Assembly (NCBI GenBank): GCA_009363875.1
Contig: CM018689.1
Coordinates: forward strand, 56,049,741-56,113,740
Length of the DNA stretch: 64,000 nucleotides
Reading direction: 5' to 3'
Source of the DNA: Mikania micrantha
Lineage: Eukaryota; Streptophyta; Magnoliopsida; Asterales; Asteraceae
Part shown: positions 47,984 to 59,340 of the stretch, piece by piece
Layout: the number at the start of each line of letters is the position of its first letter
How positions within the stretch are numbered: the stretch's first letter is position 1
Translations under genes and position numbers: made by a program
The notes under the pieces: generated by a model
Told to the model about the DNA's origin: nothing
Database searches by the model: none
The model's input: the letters and a program-made list of their open reading frames with translations, nothing else

Positions 47984-49180
47984 ATGTCTAATTTAAGGTT
48001 TATAACTATAAGTTCGTTATTGCTCTTAGCCATTGCAAGCACCCTCTTCACTGGTTTTCATTGCAAAGGTGTGTTAGTGTGTATCTATATCTTTAATTAA
48101 TCATTTTGTCGATCTTCGTTTTTCTTGCATGCATGGCTTAATTGATATATGTAATTAATTATATGCTCATTACTAATTTTAGGTGCTAACTTATAGCTAG
48201 CATGTACTATGTTTCATTGAGTTTAACGTTGGAGATTATGAAATTGTATCTAATGTTTTTATTTATAAGTTAACACCATTTTCTGATCGATTCTGAGTTT
48301 ACTTTTCCATGTACGTACGTTCTAGTTTGTAAATTTTATGTACGTATAGTAGTTGGTGTACATACGGTATATTAAATGTTGTAGATATTATGTGATATAA
48401 AAACTTATCGATTAGTCCCTTTCTTATATATGGCTTGTTTAGTATTCTACATTGTTAGGAAACATATATAATCTATAACATGACTATACAAATTAAATTA
48501 ATTTGATATTAATTAATAACATGTACAAATTAGGTCTATTAACATTGTGCGGTATTAGATACTCTTTGAGAAGCTCGGGTCTTGGTTTTGGTGGTTGATT
48601 GTTCCGTATATTAATTATTAGAGCATGTATTATTTAATTTGTTAGCTTCAGAAAATTTAAAGAACAATCAAGTTTTTTTTTCTTCCCTTTTTCTTTCCTA
48701 TTTCGACATGATCGATGCTCAATTCTTCATCAATTATCTCATGTAATTAATTAACTTTTCAAATTTAATATCTGCTTTTAGGCCGAAAAACAGTTGGATT
48801 CGTTGCTGCATCAAATGAAGAGGTATATATAAATAGCACACAAATAATGATTTAATTGCTTTTTAATTAACTAATATTAATTGTACCATCAATTGAGTGC
48901 AACTATATATGATCATTCATATATGTATATGTAGGTACGCCCCAAGAATGTTTATATTGTTGCCGCTGCTGCCGCTGCTAGAGACAGCACATTAAGAAGC
49001 CCGAAAACGATGGCTGATAAAACCATTATTCTGAACAATAAGGTGATTACAAGTTTAGTGGGTAGAAGAAAGCCTACAAGTTTTAGGAGAATAATCCTTT
49101 CCGGAGACAAAAATGAAAAGTTTGTGGCTTTCACTGAAGATTACCATCCACCAAGGCATCACCCACCTAAAAATAACTAA
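47984..49180 (+). CDS. RGF: RGF/GOLVEN/CLEL peptide hormone precursor
   Basis: Three exons: 47984-48068, 48782-48822 and 48935-49180 (372 bases, 123 residues). Junctions are AAAG/GTGTGT with TTTTAG/GCC, and GAGGTATAT with ATGTAG/GTAC; phases are 1 and 0. The first 27 or so residues are a signal peptide (SSLLLLAIASTLFTGF). A variable basic middle (GRRKPTSFRRIIL) follows. The last 13 residues, DYHPPRHHPPKNN, have the DY tyrosine-sulfation start and HHPPKNN end of the root meristem growth factor family. In known members the C-terminal peptide is cut out, sulfated by TPST, proline-hydroxylated and sensed by RGFR/RGI receptor kinases to control root meristem size and gravitropism. The precursor is secreted. 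Tissue and receptor are not shown by the sequence. Confidence 0.9.
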
Positions 49181-49762
49181 TTAAACTATCCATTTTGTTT
49201 ACATTATTAATTTTCATTTTCGGTTTTGTGATTTGGCTTTTTCCATGAAGCAGGTTTTTAATTTATAGAGTTTTTATGTCAAAAGATTCGTGTGGTCACT
49301 TGCTTTGTATAAAAAGTCAAAGTGAAAAATGAAAATGATGTAAACTATATATATAACTACTTACTGTATCTGAGCTAAAAAAGAAAATAAATAGACGTTG
49401 CATGGCTTCTTTGTTAGCTTATGTTTTTACAAATTTTCTCTTTCATAGAATTGCTTTTGTCTCGACGCTTCTTACCTAAATTTAGGGATGTGAAGAAAAT
49501 TGTTGTGACGCATTTTATCATAAGAATAATTTCGAGTCTTAAGACTATAAAAAATAGAGATTTATTTTTTAGTCATAGCTTCTTCTTTTTTTTTTTACAA
49601 ACTTGAGTGAATTTAAATGAGGGAACGTTGTTATTGAATTTTAAGTGAACATTTTTATAGTGAAAAGTTGATAAATTTAATGACACAAAATGAAAGCCAC
49701 GAACATGTATGTTGAGAAATTGTGGCTACTTAAAATGCCATTAAATTGTTTTAATGCATTAA
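49181..49762. other. 3' flank of the RGF-like gene
   Basis: Contains the probable 3' UTR with AATAAA near 49387. The rest is AT-rich and no other gene was seen. Confidence 0.4.
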
Positions 49763-50218
49763 CTAGTTTAGCTCCCGTGTATTACACGGATTGAATAAAA
49801 ATATATAACGAATAATTATCAACAAAAATTAAAAAAAATATAAGATGATTTTAATATAAAATAGGATTACAATTTAGTAATATTTAATATTTTAAGTATT
49901 ATAATAATATTATTATTTCTTTAAACAACTTTTTTTATAGTTTGTTTTCCTTAAACATTGTGTTCAAATAATTGTTTTTAAAAATTTTATAATTTATGAT
50001 AATTTTTTTTTTAAAAAAAGTGTGTTTTTAATATTAATATATTTTCATGTATTAAAAAACCTTTTTTATAAAAATGCATAAAAATGATATTTAATATTTA
50101 ATAATATTATTTAATGTTAGATGTATTTAATAGGAGAGAGAAGCGAGAAATGAATTTTGAGATGCTTTAGAATCATGCCATGTGACACAAAAAAGTTTTA
50201 TTTATTAGTATAGGTAGA
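49763..50218 (-). mobile_element. Non-autonomous Helitron
   Basis: On the minus strand it begins TCTACCTATACTAATAAATA at 50218, after an A, and ends CTAG at 49766-49763, followed by T. The perfect hairpin CCGTGTATTACACGG lies at 49775-49789. The length is 456 bp and the ends are nearly the same as those of 1277-1683. Confidence 0.75.
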
Positions 50219-50331
50219 TTGTAGATGCTTTTAGACGTCAATTAAATATGAGGCACAAAGTGTCGCTAAAATATTAATTAGTGATATAAAATTTTAATGC
50301 CATTAAAATCAAAATCATGTGTTACTAAATG

Positions 50332-50660
50332 TAGGGGTGTTCATCGGGTTAGAAAAATTTTTAGGTCTATCCGAAACCCGACCCGAAATTCGAAATATAT
50401 TATCCGACCCGAAAAACCCGATTAACCCGAAAAACCTGAATTCATCCATCCGAATAACCCGAATAACCCTGTTTTTTTTTGTTATTCGGATATCCGACCC
50501 GAAAAAACTAATTTTTGCATATCCGAAACCCGACCCGAATTTAAAATCATATTATCCGACCCGGAAAACCGGAAATAGATTTCAAATAAGGTTTTTTCGG
50601 GTTTCGGATACGATTCGGATTTCGAATTTTTTCGAGTTTCGGATATTTTGAACACCTCTA
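50332..50660. mobile_element. hAT-like MITE built of CCGAACCCGA words
   Basis: A 329-bp element with an exact 8-bp TSD, ACTAAATG, at 50324-50331 and 50661-50668. Ends are TAGGGGTGTTCATCGGG and GAACACCTCTA. The body is made of ATCCGACCCGAA and TTCGGGTTTCGGAT words. The open frame through it is a by-product of the repeats. Confidence 0.75.
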
Positions 50661-50668
50661 ACTAAATG

Positions 50669-51785
50669 TCATTTTTCTTATAGTGTGTGTTAGAATTATA
50701 ATCTTATGTATACTTTGGCACGGTCTTGAGTACATATCATGTTTTCATCTCGCTAAGTTGATCTTTATATGATCGATCTCCACATGTATATTTTCAGAAA
50801 TATATTCTGTACCAGCGACATAAATAACAACGAACAAAGTCATGGATACATATATGTATAGAGTATAACGAAAACATCTCGTTGCCATAATTAAATCTCA
50901 AAAAATAAACATGGAAACCCTTTAGCCGTGGGATATTGTTTCTATAAAGACTAATCTCACACACACACACACATGTATATAATTTTTTTTATTAATTAAG
51001 TTACGACGAAGACATCGCTAAATGAATAATTTAAATATATTATGTACATCAAACGATATGTTGTCACCATAGATAAACATTTATTTATTAATATTGTTTT
51101 ATTTTATTAATAAAATTTATATTTTATTAAAAAACTTTTTTATTGGTATTTGTGGCAACAATCTGTTGTTTCATAAATGTAAATATAAAGACGACATGTA
51201 TCATGACGACTAGATTGAGCCATGCAAACAAAATTATAGCAATGATCCTATTAGCTATGAGATGTCATCAATCTCTAGAGGACAAAATAACATATAAAGA
51301 CGACTTGTCGTCGCTAAAAACATTCATGTTTTTATCACCACATATTATTACTATTGTAGTGGATATTGATGTCTCCTTCGTTGGTGTCTTGTAGCATTTT
51401 AGTTTCACGCTTTAGTTTGTCTATTAATAGTACATGCAATACAACGCATAAATGAAATCTATATATATCACTACTACAAGAAAACTTTATTTGACATTTT
51501 GAAAATTTGTAATTCTTCCATTTGCTAATTAATTGACAGATTTAGAAGGGTTTATGAAGAAGGGAAAGGTTGAGTCTAAATCAATAAAAAGTAAAAAAAA
51601 AAAAAAAAGCTTGAATTTTTTAATCATAATAAGCATTACCATGCCAAAAATAAAAATAAAATAATAATAAAAAAAAATAAAAAGGTTAGGATCTGGCCCA
51701 TGTTTGAGTGTTTCTGGCACAAGTAAGAACAATATTACAAGAACAATATCATAAATTTTGGGGCTAATGGCGATCTTGTGTCTCT
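50669..51785. other. AT-rich intergenic DNA, no gene seen
   Basis: A (CA)n run lies at about 50950-50972. CACTACTACAAGAAAACTT at 51470-51488 resembles a CACTA-type end (CACTACAAGAAAA), but no partner was found. No gene was seen. Confidence 0.4.
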
Positions 51786-51800
51786 AGCCACTCGTAATCA

Positions 51801-52061
51801 TCTGAGAAATCTTGCCTTAGTTGTAAGGGAGGACCCAAGTCTCGTAAAAGACAAGTGTTCGAATCTCACTTGGGGTGTTTTTTGGATATTTAGGTGAAGG
51901 GTTGAATATGAGCTTTAATCACGGGTTCAATCCTAATGAGGGGTGAGGTTTACCTATTTGATAGGGTTCCCGAGTATATGGGGGCATATGCCTTACTTCT
52001 GCCTGATGTGCCCGGTTAAGACAACATACATGATTCATAAGATTATAGCCCTTAAAAAAAA
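51801..52061 (+). mobile_element. tRNA-derived SINE
   Basis: Flanked by AGCCACTCGTAATCA (51786-51800) and AGCCACTTGTAATCA (52062-52076), 14 of 15 matching. Box B-like GTGTTCGAATCTC is at 51856-51868. It ends in an A-tail at 52054-52061. The body also has GGGTTCCCGAGTATATGGGG near 51964. Non-coding. Confidence 0.8.
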
Positions 52062-52489
52062 AGCCACTTGTAATCAAGAGGAGGGAATACAAGTTTCAAT
52101 TTAGAAATTTCCGATCGTCTTTTCTAATTCTAATAAGAAAGATTGTCTTCGATCATTGGTCAATTTCAGGAAGCCCTCCTCTAAGCTCTAGACCCAATGT
52201 CTTTTAAGGGCAGGAACTTTAGTGTAAAAAGATAAAAAGTCACCGCCTTCTAATGACTTTGGTATTGAAAAAAGTAAAAGTTGTCCCACCATTGCAATTT
52301 ACCAAGAAATACAAGAATGATAAAAACAAAAACATTTGAAAATCTTTTAATCATTAAAATATAACCTATTACAAAAATAAATAAATAAAAAATTAGTTGA
52401 CCGAGTTTTAAGAAATGTGAACATTTGGAATATGGTTTCTAGAACGTGTGGACTTGAGGAAAAAGTGAAGGTACGTAGTTCTACTAATC

Positions 52490-52623
52490 GCCAATGTGAG
52501 ACTAGCCTATTTGGTAGAAGCTTTGCCTCTTAAAATAGGAGGTCATGGGTTCTAATCAATACAATGGTGTAACTAGTATAAAGTAGTTTAGTAGGAGATA
52601 ACATTTGCCGTTCAAAAAAAAAA
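52490..52623 (+). mobile_element. Short tRNA-derived SINE
   Basis: Flanked by ACGTAGTTCTACTAATC (52473-52489) and ACGTAGTTCTAATAATC (52624-52640), 16 of 17 matching. CCTATTTGGTAGAAGC and GGGTTCTAATC are box A- and box B-like. It ends TTGCCGTTC plus an 11-base A-run. Only 134 bp long. Confidence 0.8.
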
Positions 52624-53035
52624 ACGTAGTTCTAATAATCAGGATCCGCGGTATAAACAGGAGTAATAATGTGATATTATCTTGCCTTCAATTTAGTTAA
52701 AACTCGGTTCCATATAGAAAAAAGTGAAGGAAATAAATTGATTGAATTAAAGCTTTGTTTTTGAATTTATTGAGAAGAGAACATTAGGAAATGAAAGAAA
52801 AAAAAATAAAAGAATGAAAATATTTCCATCCAAATTGAAAGTATTAAAAACTAAATAATTTTGTCTAGTTTTTTTTAAGTTTTTCTTTCATTTTATTCCC
52901 CTCATTCCTTAAGTGAAACTCGAGAACATAATATGTTTTATTTTCCTTTCCTTTTCTTCGTTAAATGAAACTCAATAACACAAACATGTTTCTTATTTTC
53001 TTTGATTCCATTTCATTTCTTTTCTACCCTTATAC

Positions 53036-53323
53036 AAATAAACAAACAAACAAATTTACCCAGTATATTCTCATTTTTCAGTAGGGTCTGAGAGGGAAGG
53101 ATTGATACAAACCATAACCCTATCATAGCTATGATAGAGAGACTGCTCCAAAGGTGTCCCCGGCTCAAAGCCATCGTTTGAAGTTAATCATTCCGACGCT
53201 TTTAACGTTATTTTCACAAAATAAGTAAAATAACGTTAAAATTAGTGAAATTTTACTTTTGCCGTTTGAGGGCACACACATATATACATTATATGTAATA
53301 TGTGTGCACCGCAAATGAGACGT
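53036..53323 (-). mobile_element. SINE, hairpin family, copy 3
   Basis: Flanked by a perfect 16-bp repeat, TTTTCTACCCTTATAC, at 53020-53035 and 53324-53339. The minus strand runs from GTCTCATTTGCGGTGCAC to a TTTGTTTGTTTGTTTATTT tail. It shares the CCCAGTATATTCTCA and CCGGCTCAAAGCCATCG blocks, and the inverted repeat around TAACGTTA with perfect 15-base arms, with copies 1 and 2. Confidence 0.8.
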
Positions 53324-53692
53324 TTTTCTACCCTTATACGTACTAAGCATGACAAGGAGAGGATAGCTTTTCAAAGATAGTAGCAATGGCAAGGAGACTA
53401 ATCCCGATATTCTTTCCCTAGCAATTGGAGGATTCTATTGATCCAAGACCTGTATGTAGACCTGGGCCTCCCCCGCTTTCAGTTAAGGCCAGAAAGAATT
53501 CTCTTACCTTTCTCTTCTGTCAGTTCCTTTCTTTGAAAACCAAAGATGAAGCTAGAATGTGGAGTACGGACTTATCATGCTTCCCAATTCCACTAGCATA
53601 AAAGAGTTTAATTAATTAGCATTTCCATCTATTGAAGATTGCATGCATTTTATTTATGAATTTTTTTGCAAGATTATAACCTTATCAAACAA

Positions 53693-54040
53693 TCTATCTA
53701 TTCTAATAAATCAAAGTTTATGGGGACACATGGCACGTTCTTAGACCATCTCAGCTTTGATTTCACGCTTCTCTCTCATATTAAATACCTCTTATATTAA
53801 ATATACTTTTTGTACATTTTTTAAAATTAAGAAAAATATTTTTTTAATACAATTAAATATACTAATGTTAGAAAAACACATTCAAAAATACCAATTTATT
53901 ATAAAATATACAAATTTTAAAAACAATATTTTAAAACAAAATGTTTAAGGAAGCAAGCATTAAAAAAATTAGTGCTTAAAAAATAATATAATTATTTTCA
54001 TTAATGATCAACCCGTGTAATACAAGGGATACTAACCTAG
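53693..54040 (+). mobile_element. Non-autonomous Helitron
   Basis: It starts TCTATCTATTCTAATAAATC after an A and ends CTAG at 54037-54040 followed by T. The 3' hairpin (CCGTGTAATACAAGGG at about 54013-54028) is slightly decayed. 348 bp, non-coding. Confidence 0.7.
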
Positions 54041-55575
54041 TTAATTAATACAAGGAACAATTCAAAACAATTTTTCATTCCTTTGGTATTTGGTTCATAC
54101 AAGATTAAAAGTAAAAGATCCTTCCCTGTATGCTAGCTGCCTTACATTCAAGAAAAAAATGCTATTTACAAAAGAATGAAGCCACTAAGAATCATTCATA
54201 CTTGAGTTTCCATGCACCCAGAGAAACAATATAATAAGCTTTTATCAGAATACATGCACCAGATTTTAAAGTTACCGAAAATGGAGTCAACCAAGTTAGC
54301 CCAGACCAAAACTTGAATATGTAGAAGATGAATACCACTTAAATTAAGTTTAGTTTAAGTGGAAACAATGGAAATATAAACTAAACATACAACTTATATT
54401 ATTAATCTTGTGGCTACACTAATCAAAGGGGTGTAACGCTTCGTATGTTTTGGTTTGTTAGCGTATAAGAACATCAGATTTTATGTATTTTTTGTTTGGT
54501 ATTCTCTTGTTCAACAGCATCCACTTTCAAGACAACCAAACAATGACTCAAATAACTTATTACAAGTGTTTTGTTGCATTTGTTCTAAGATTATTGAAGG
54601 AGGATTAGGTTGAGTTGGGTTGGCAATATATATTTGCATTAATTGTTTGGTTAGGTTGTTTTATATGAAGTTGTGTAGATTAAGGTTGTTGAGAGTTGTA
54701 ACTTAATGAGAATAGTTAGCACAATTATCCCTTTTTAATTTTTGGAAGCATATATTGCTAACAATACTTCATTTGGCACTAATTTTAACTTTGGTTCGAT
54801 CACCCACAACAATAGCAATCATCATATATACGAGTAAATTACACTCGTAACATGACTATTTGTAAGGTATGAGAATGATGAGATATAGGTAAATCTTACC
54901 TCTATTCCTGAGGAAAAAAAATACAGAGACCAAAAGCCACAATCTCTTGATTAACATTTCATATAACGATTTTGCAAGTTTACCATGTTTGTACCTACCT
55001 CATTGTATACACTAGAAATCAAATCCATAGCTTATCAGAAATGCGAACATGAAAAAGATTGATTATCAAATGCATTATGATCATTTAAAAACAAACTTTA
55101 AAATTTCTTTAAATGAATACTAGTAAAATAAAGTTCAGATTTCAAATCAGAAACATGATGGGCAAGTTATTAGGTGTCACAGATGCATCTATTAGTGTGA
55201 AAATGGCCTCATGATACCTCTAAGACTGTGAACATGTAGTAAAAGACCAGGAAGAACTAACAGATGGAATATCTTTTTCTATTTGGGCAATGGGTATGCC
55301 TCAAAACTTACAAAAGAAATGCAACTGGAGTGGGGCTTAAGTTTTTTCGTACCTCTTTGAGACACACATGCCAACCACCCTACTGCCAGAAAATATAAAC
55401 ATCCATACTCCCATATTTTGTATTGTCATGAGGAAGCTATGTTACAATTTACAAAAAAATTGATATTTTTCTTTGTATTTTAAAATTTTACTATAACATT
55501 TGATGATTGTTAATTATACTTGCAAGATAAGTAACATCTGCAATTTCCTGGTTTTAATACTTGTTGCCATTGATT
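54041..55575. other. Intergenic DNA, no gene seen
   Basis: AT-rich with scattered stops. No TIRs, TSDs or tRNA-like boxes were recognised. Confidence 0.4.
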
Positions 55576-55898
55576 TAAAGCCGTCACCGAGAGTTTGAGT
55601 GCCTTGTATGAATACTAAAATGGACCCCTGTATATATAGAAAAAATTCATAAATTGACAATTATTATGATTTAAGATAACAATAAGCTAATAAACAATAG
55701 AAAGCAAATCCTGATGTTTTCTTAATATTCTTTCACATATCTAAACAAATCCTGATGTTTTCTTGATATTTTTTAAAGCAAAAGTGTTGATCAAATCTTT
55801 ATGTATAAAAAATATATAAAAAAATATCAAAATTTCAGATCCCTGAAAAAAAAGTCATAGGCGATCGCACCTCTTGCACATGCTAATAGCCACCCTTG
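55576..55898. mobile_element. Second copy of the element at 1939-2503
   Basis: Flanked by CATTGATT at 55568-55575 and 55899-55906. The left GCCGTCACCGAGAGTTTGAG and right GCGATCGCACCTCTTGCACA blocks match the first copy at 1939-2503, but the interior is about 240 bases shorter. Confidence 0.6.
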
Positions 55899-56301
55899 CA
55901 TTGATTAATTAAATTGGTAATATAATATGTTTCAAATCATGTCACTTATGATCTAGCAAAATAAAATTGATCTTCAAGTTTTTATAAATCATAAATACAA
56001 TATTGATATATGAATTTATGCATTTGGGACACAAACAAGGGACCGTAACATATTAAGAAATCAATTATATAATAATTTACAGCATACACAAAAATTAACA
56101 TTTCTTAGAAAGCTTGAATTGATATTTTAAGATCAAACTGGTGTGGTGTGTAGACTGTAAATTAACGTTTCTTGAGAAATAAACATTGTCATTTTCAAAA
56201 GAAGGTGATTGCATATTTGTTTGAAAAATCCTGAGAAAAATAATTAAGGTGGTAGTGGTGCATAAAGAAATCAAGGCATTTCACCAACCATCCTCACATG
56301 T

Positions 56302-56309
56302 TTATAAAT
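56302..56309 (+). promoter_or_regulatory. TATA box of the TAG gene
   Basis: TTATAAAT lies about 82-89 bases before the ATG, a good core promoter position. The surrounding bases are AT-rich, so this is moderate evidence only. Confidence 0.45.
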
Positions 56310-56390
56310 ATTCAAACTCCAAACCAAATTTAATTAAATCAATAGTTCTGTAACTTGATAGGTATTTATTTTATCTATCAAATTTCAAAA

Positions 56391-58586
56391 ATGTCTAAAG
56401 AAAACATGAGGAGAAACATTGTGGAGAAGAAAAACAATAACAATCCAAATTCAATAAGAGAGAAAGAAAAGCTTTCATCAACTCAAAATCTCATATCAAA
56501 ACACTTGAAGAAAGTTTATCCAGTTGGGATTCACAAAACAAGCTCACTACTTTCCCTATCTTCACTTTCTTTAACTCTTTCACATAACTCGAGCGGCTCG
56601 TTTACAGATTCTTCTTCTACACTCGAGCAGACCATCTCGTCTGCACTTCAACTGATTGCACCAACACCAACACCATCACCATCATCATCACCAACACCTG
56701 CTCGAAGAGAGGTGGCTGTTGCTAAGACTAGTGCTCATGGTTTAGTTCCACAACCGAGTTTGGATCCTAGCAACTGTGAGGATGGCTTGAGAAGATGCAA
56801 TTGGATTACTAAAACTAGTGGTAAGTTTAAGATTTTTAAAGTCGAACCATTTATGTGGTTAATCTGGCCACATTTTATGCTTAAAACCGATCATGTATTA
56901 AACAAGCTTCTAAACATATTTCCCTAAGAAAAATTGGATTTTAATCATCCAAACTACTACCAGTTAGTCGATAATAATCGATACTGGCAGTTTGACCAAT
57001 AACACTCGTAACTTCATAGCGATGGTGTATACTCGTCAACAAATCCAAGAACACAATGGTAATCATTCGTAGGAACAGTTGTGCTTGCTACATTATTGTT
57101 TTCATGTTACACTTTTTAAATCTAATTAAGGAAATTACACAACATAATTAATCTGTTATAAGAGCATCTACTTCTAAGTTCTAAGCTAGACATAAAAAAT
57201 ACAAGTGAATTAACTAGTTGGAAAGAATCTATTCTTTGCTACCTACAAAATTTTGATCATGTATTTTATTTGAATTTAAAGGAGTAATCCAAAACGAATA
57301 CCATGTTACATAAATACATATACACATTAATTTTGAGTCTCTAGATTAAAAAATAGTTTGGTGTTTGACTGTTTGGTGTGACAGAAACATAAAACCTGAT
57401 ACACCAAACATTTATTCCCTTATCATGATTTGATTAATCATGGACACCAATAAAATATGTTATTTATACACTTACTATGTTTTTTAATTTATACTCTTTA
57501 AGAATTCAGCATAAAACTGGCCATTTATAGAAAAATAAAAGCCACCCAATACCTCTAACGTTGTAAATATTTATGAATTTGTCTGTATATGGTTGAATCT
57601 AATTGATAAAGTCCAACTAATTACTCTTTAAAGGGTCTGATTAATAGGTGCAAGTATTGTTATTATACTTAATTTGGAATTACTTCTCATGATGTATTAT
57701 CTGAACTTATATATACACGATCGAGATGCAAATGTGGGATTTTAATTTTTGTTGTTTTGTTCAGATAAACTTTATGTACAGTTTCACGACGAATGCTGGG
57801 GAGTTCCAGTGTATGATGACAAGTAAATGATCATCCTTGTTTCTTTAAGTTTCTGTATATAATAGTTAATCTGATATTAAGTGGAAGTTAACTTTTAATT
57901 ACTTCCAAATTAATTAACAGTCAACTGTTTGAGCTGCTATCATTGTGTGGTATGCTGATGGATTACAATTGGACTGAAATCTTGAAAAGGAAGAATCTTT
58001 TCAGGTTACAAAAACTAGCATATGTTGAATTTGTCTATAATTACAATTATCTAGATTTTGAAACATGTTTTGTTCATTAATGCAGGGAAGCCTTTGCGGG
58101 ATTTGAACCGAATATTGTTGCTAAGATGGGAGAGAATGAGATCATGGATATAGCCTCTAACAAAGATATAATGTTAGCCGAGAGTCGAGTCAGATCCATA
58201 GTTGAAAACGCCAAATGCATCCTTAAAGTAAGATTACAACACATGGGTCACATAGATTTAAACATTTTTGAATGGATTAATATTTGGTATTACAATGATT
58301 AATGCAGATTGCTAAAGCTCATGGATCATTCAGTGGATATATGTGGGGTTCAGTAAACTATAAACCCACCATTAACAGATGCAGACATTCAAGAAACGTA
58401 CCTCTAAGAACACCAAAAGCTGAAGCCATTAGCAAAGATTTATTGAAGCATGGGTTCCGATTGGTCGGTCCTGTAATCGTTTATTCATTCATGCAAGCTG
58501 CTGGAATGAGCATTGACCATCTTGTTGACTGTTTTAGGTTTAGTGAATGTGTGAACCTGGCTGAAAGACCATGGAGACATGTCTAA
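56391..58586 (+). CDS. TAG: 3-methyladenine DNA glycosylase I (TAG family), plant type
   Basis: Five exons: 56391-56820, 57765-57822, 57921-58004, 58086-58227 and 58308-58586 (993 bases, 330 residues). All junctions are GT/AG and keep frame. The start is the first ATG of the frame. Residues 1-125 are a Ser- and Pro-rich extension, as in plant members. The TAG domain starts near residue 130 (GLRRCNWIT) and shows HDECWGVPVYDDN, DYNWTEILKRKNLFREAF, SRVRSIVENAK and RFVGPVIVYSFMQAAGMSIDH. The four zinc ligands of E. coli TAG (C4, H17, H175, C179) correspond to C136, H151, H309 and C313. Bacterial TAG removes 3-methyladenine from alkylated DNA in base excision repair, and nuclear action is expected here. 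The E. coli catalytic Glu38 position holds Cys (C172), so activity may differ. Confidence 0.93.
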
Positions 58587-59340
58587 CCTCAACTATTTAT
58601 TGGATATATATCTATAGAGAGAGAGACGGTTGTTTATTTTAACATTATTGATGTTATTTCACAGGGGATGGGTTTCAGTTTGATTTATTTTGGTGTGTAT
58701 GTAATGTCTATCGACAGTGGCTTGATTTTGTTCACGGTTTTTAATTATAAGGATTACTTATTGTAATAAAATGTTTATGTAAATAATAAAACTTTCATGT
58801 TGATGAAAATTTCTATCGAAAGTTGATGTTATTTGATGATGTGGGTGAGTCCCGAATATAACATATGAAAAGTTGATTATATTTGATAACGAATTTTTGT
58901 GTGTGTTTGTTTGTTATAAATATTAACATGTTCGTTTGTTAATATTGTAAACAAACATCTGCTGAACGACTCGCTAAACATTCGTTTCTTTTACCTTGTT
59001 TGAATGCTATACACGTAGAGATGGGCAAAAAAACCGGTTCTAAAACCTCTATATACACGGTTCAACATGAAAGGTAGACCAGACCCACTAGATCAATTGT
59101 AACAACAATACATAAAATAAATATTTACTATCAAATTGTGTCACTAAATACTTATTTATAAACATGCCAAGTGAAACAACAAATAAACAAAATAAAGTCC
59201 GCAAGAAAGAATATTTACCATTAAACTAAAATCCTAAACACTAACCACTAAGCAACTCTAAAACCCAACCTGGCCCACAAGTCTGCAGGTCAACTTATTC
59301 AAAGTCAAACCCATATAACCAGTAAAACAGTAATCCTATC
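58587..59340. other. Intergenic region between two convergent genes
   Basis: Holds the 3' ends of both genes; the TAG transcript has AATAAA-type signals near 58767-58790. At about 59018-59070 is a truncated relative of the CCGGTTT-word MITE (AGATGGGCAAAAAAACCGG). No other gene was seen. Confidence 0.45.

Noticed and set aside
50319..50651. Open frame of 110 codons, plus strand
   Set aside because: By-product of the CCGAACCCGA word repeats in a hAT-like MITE.
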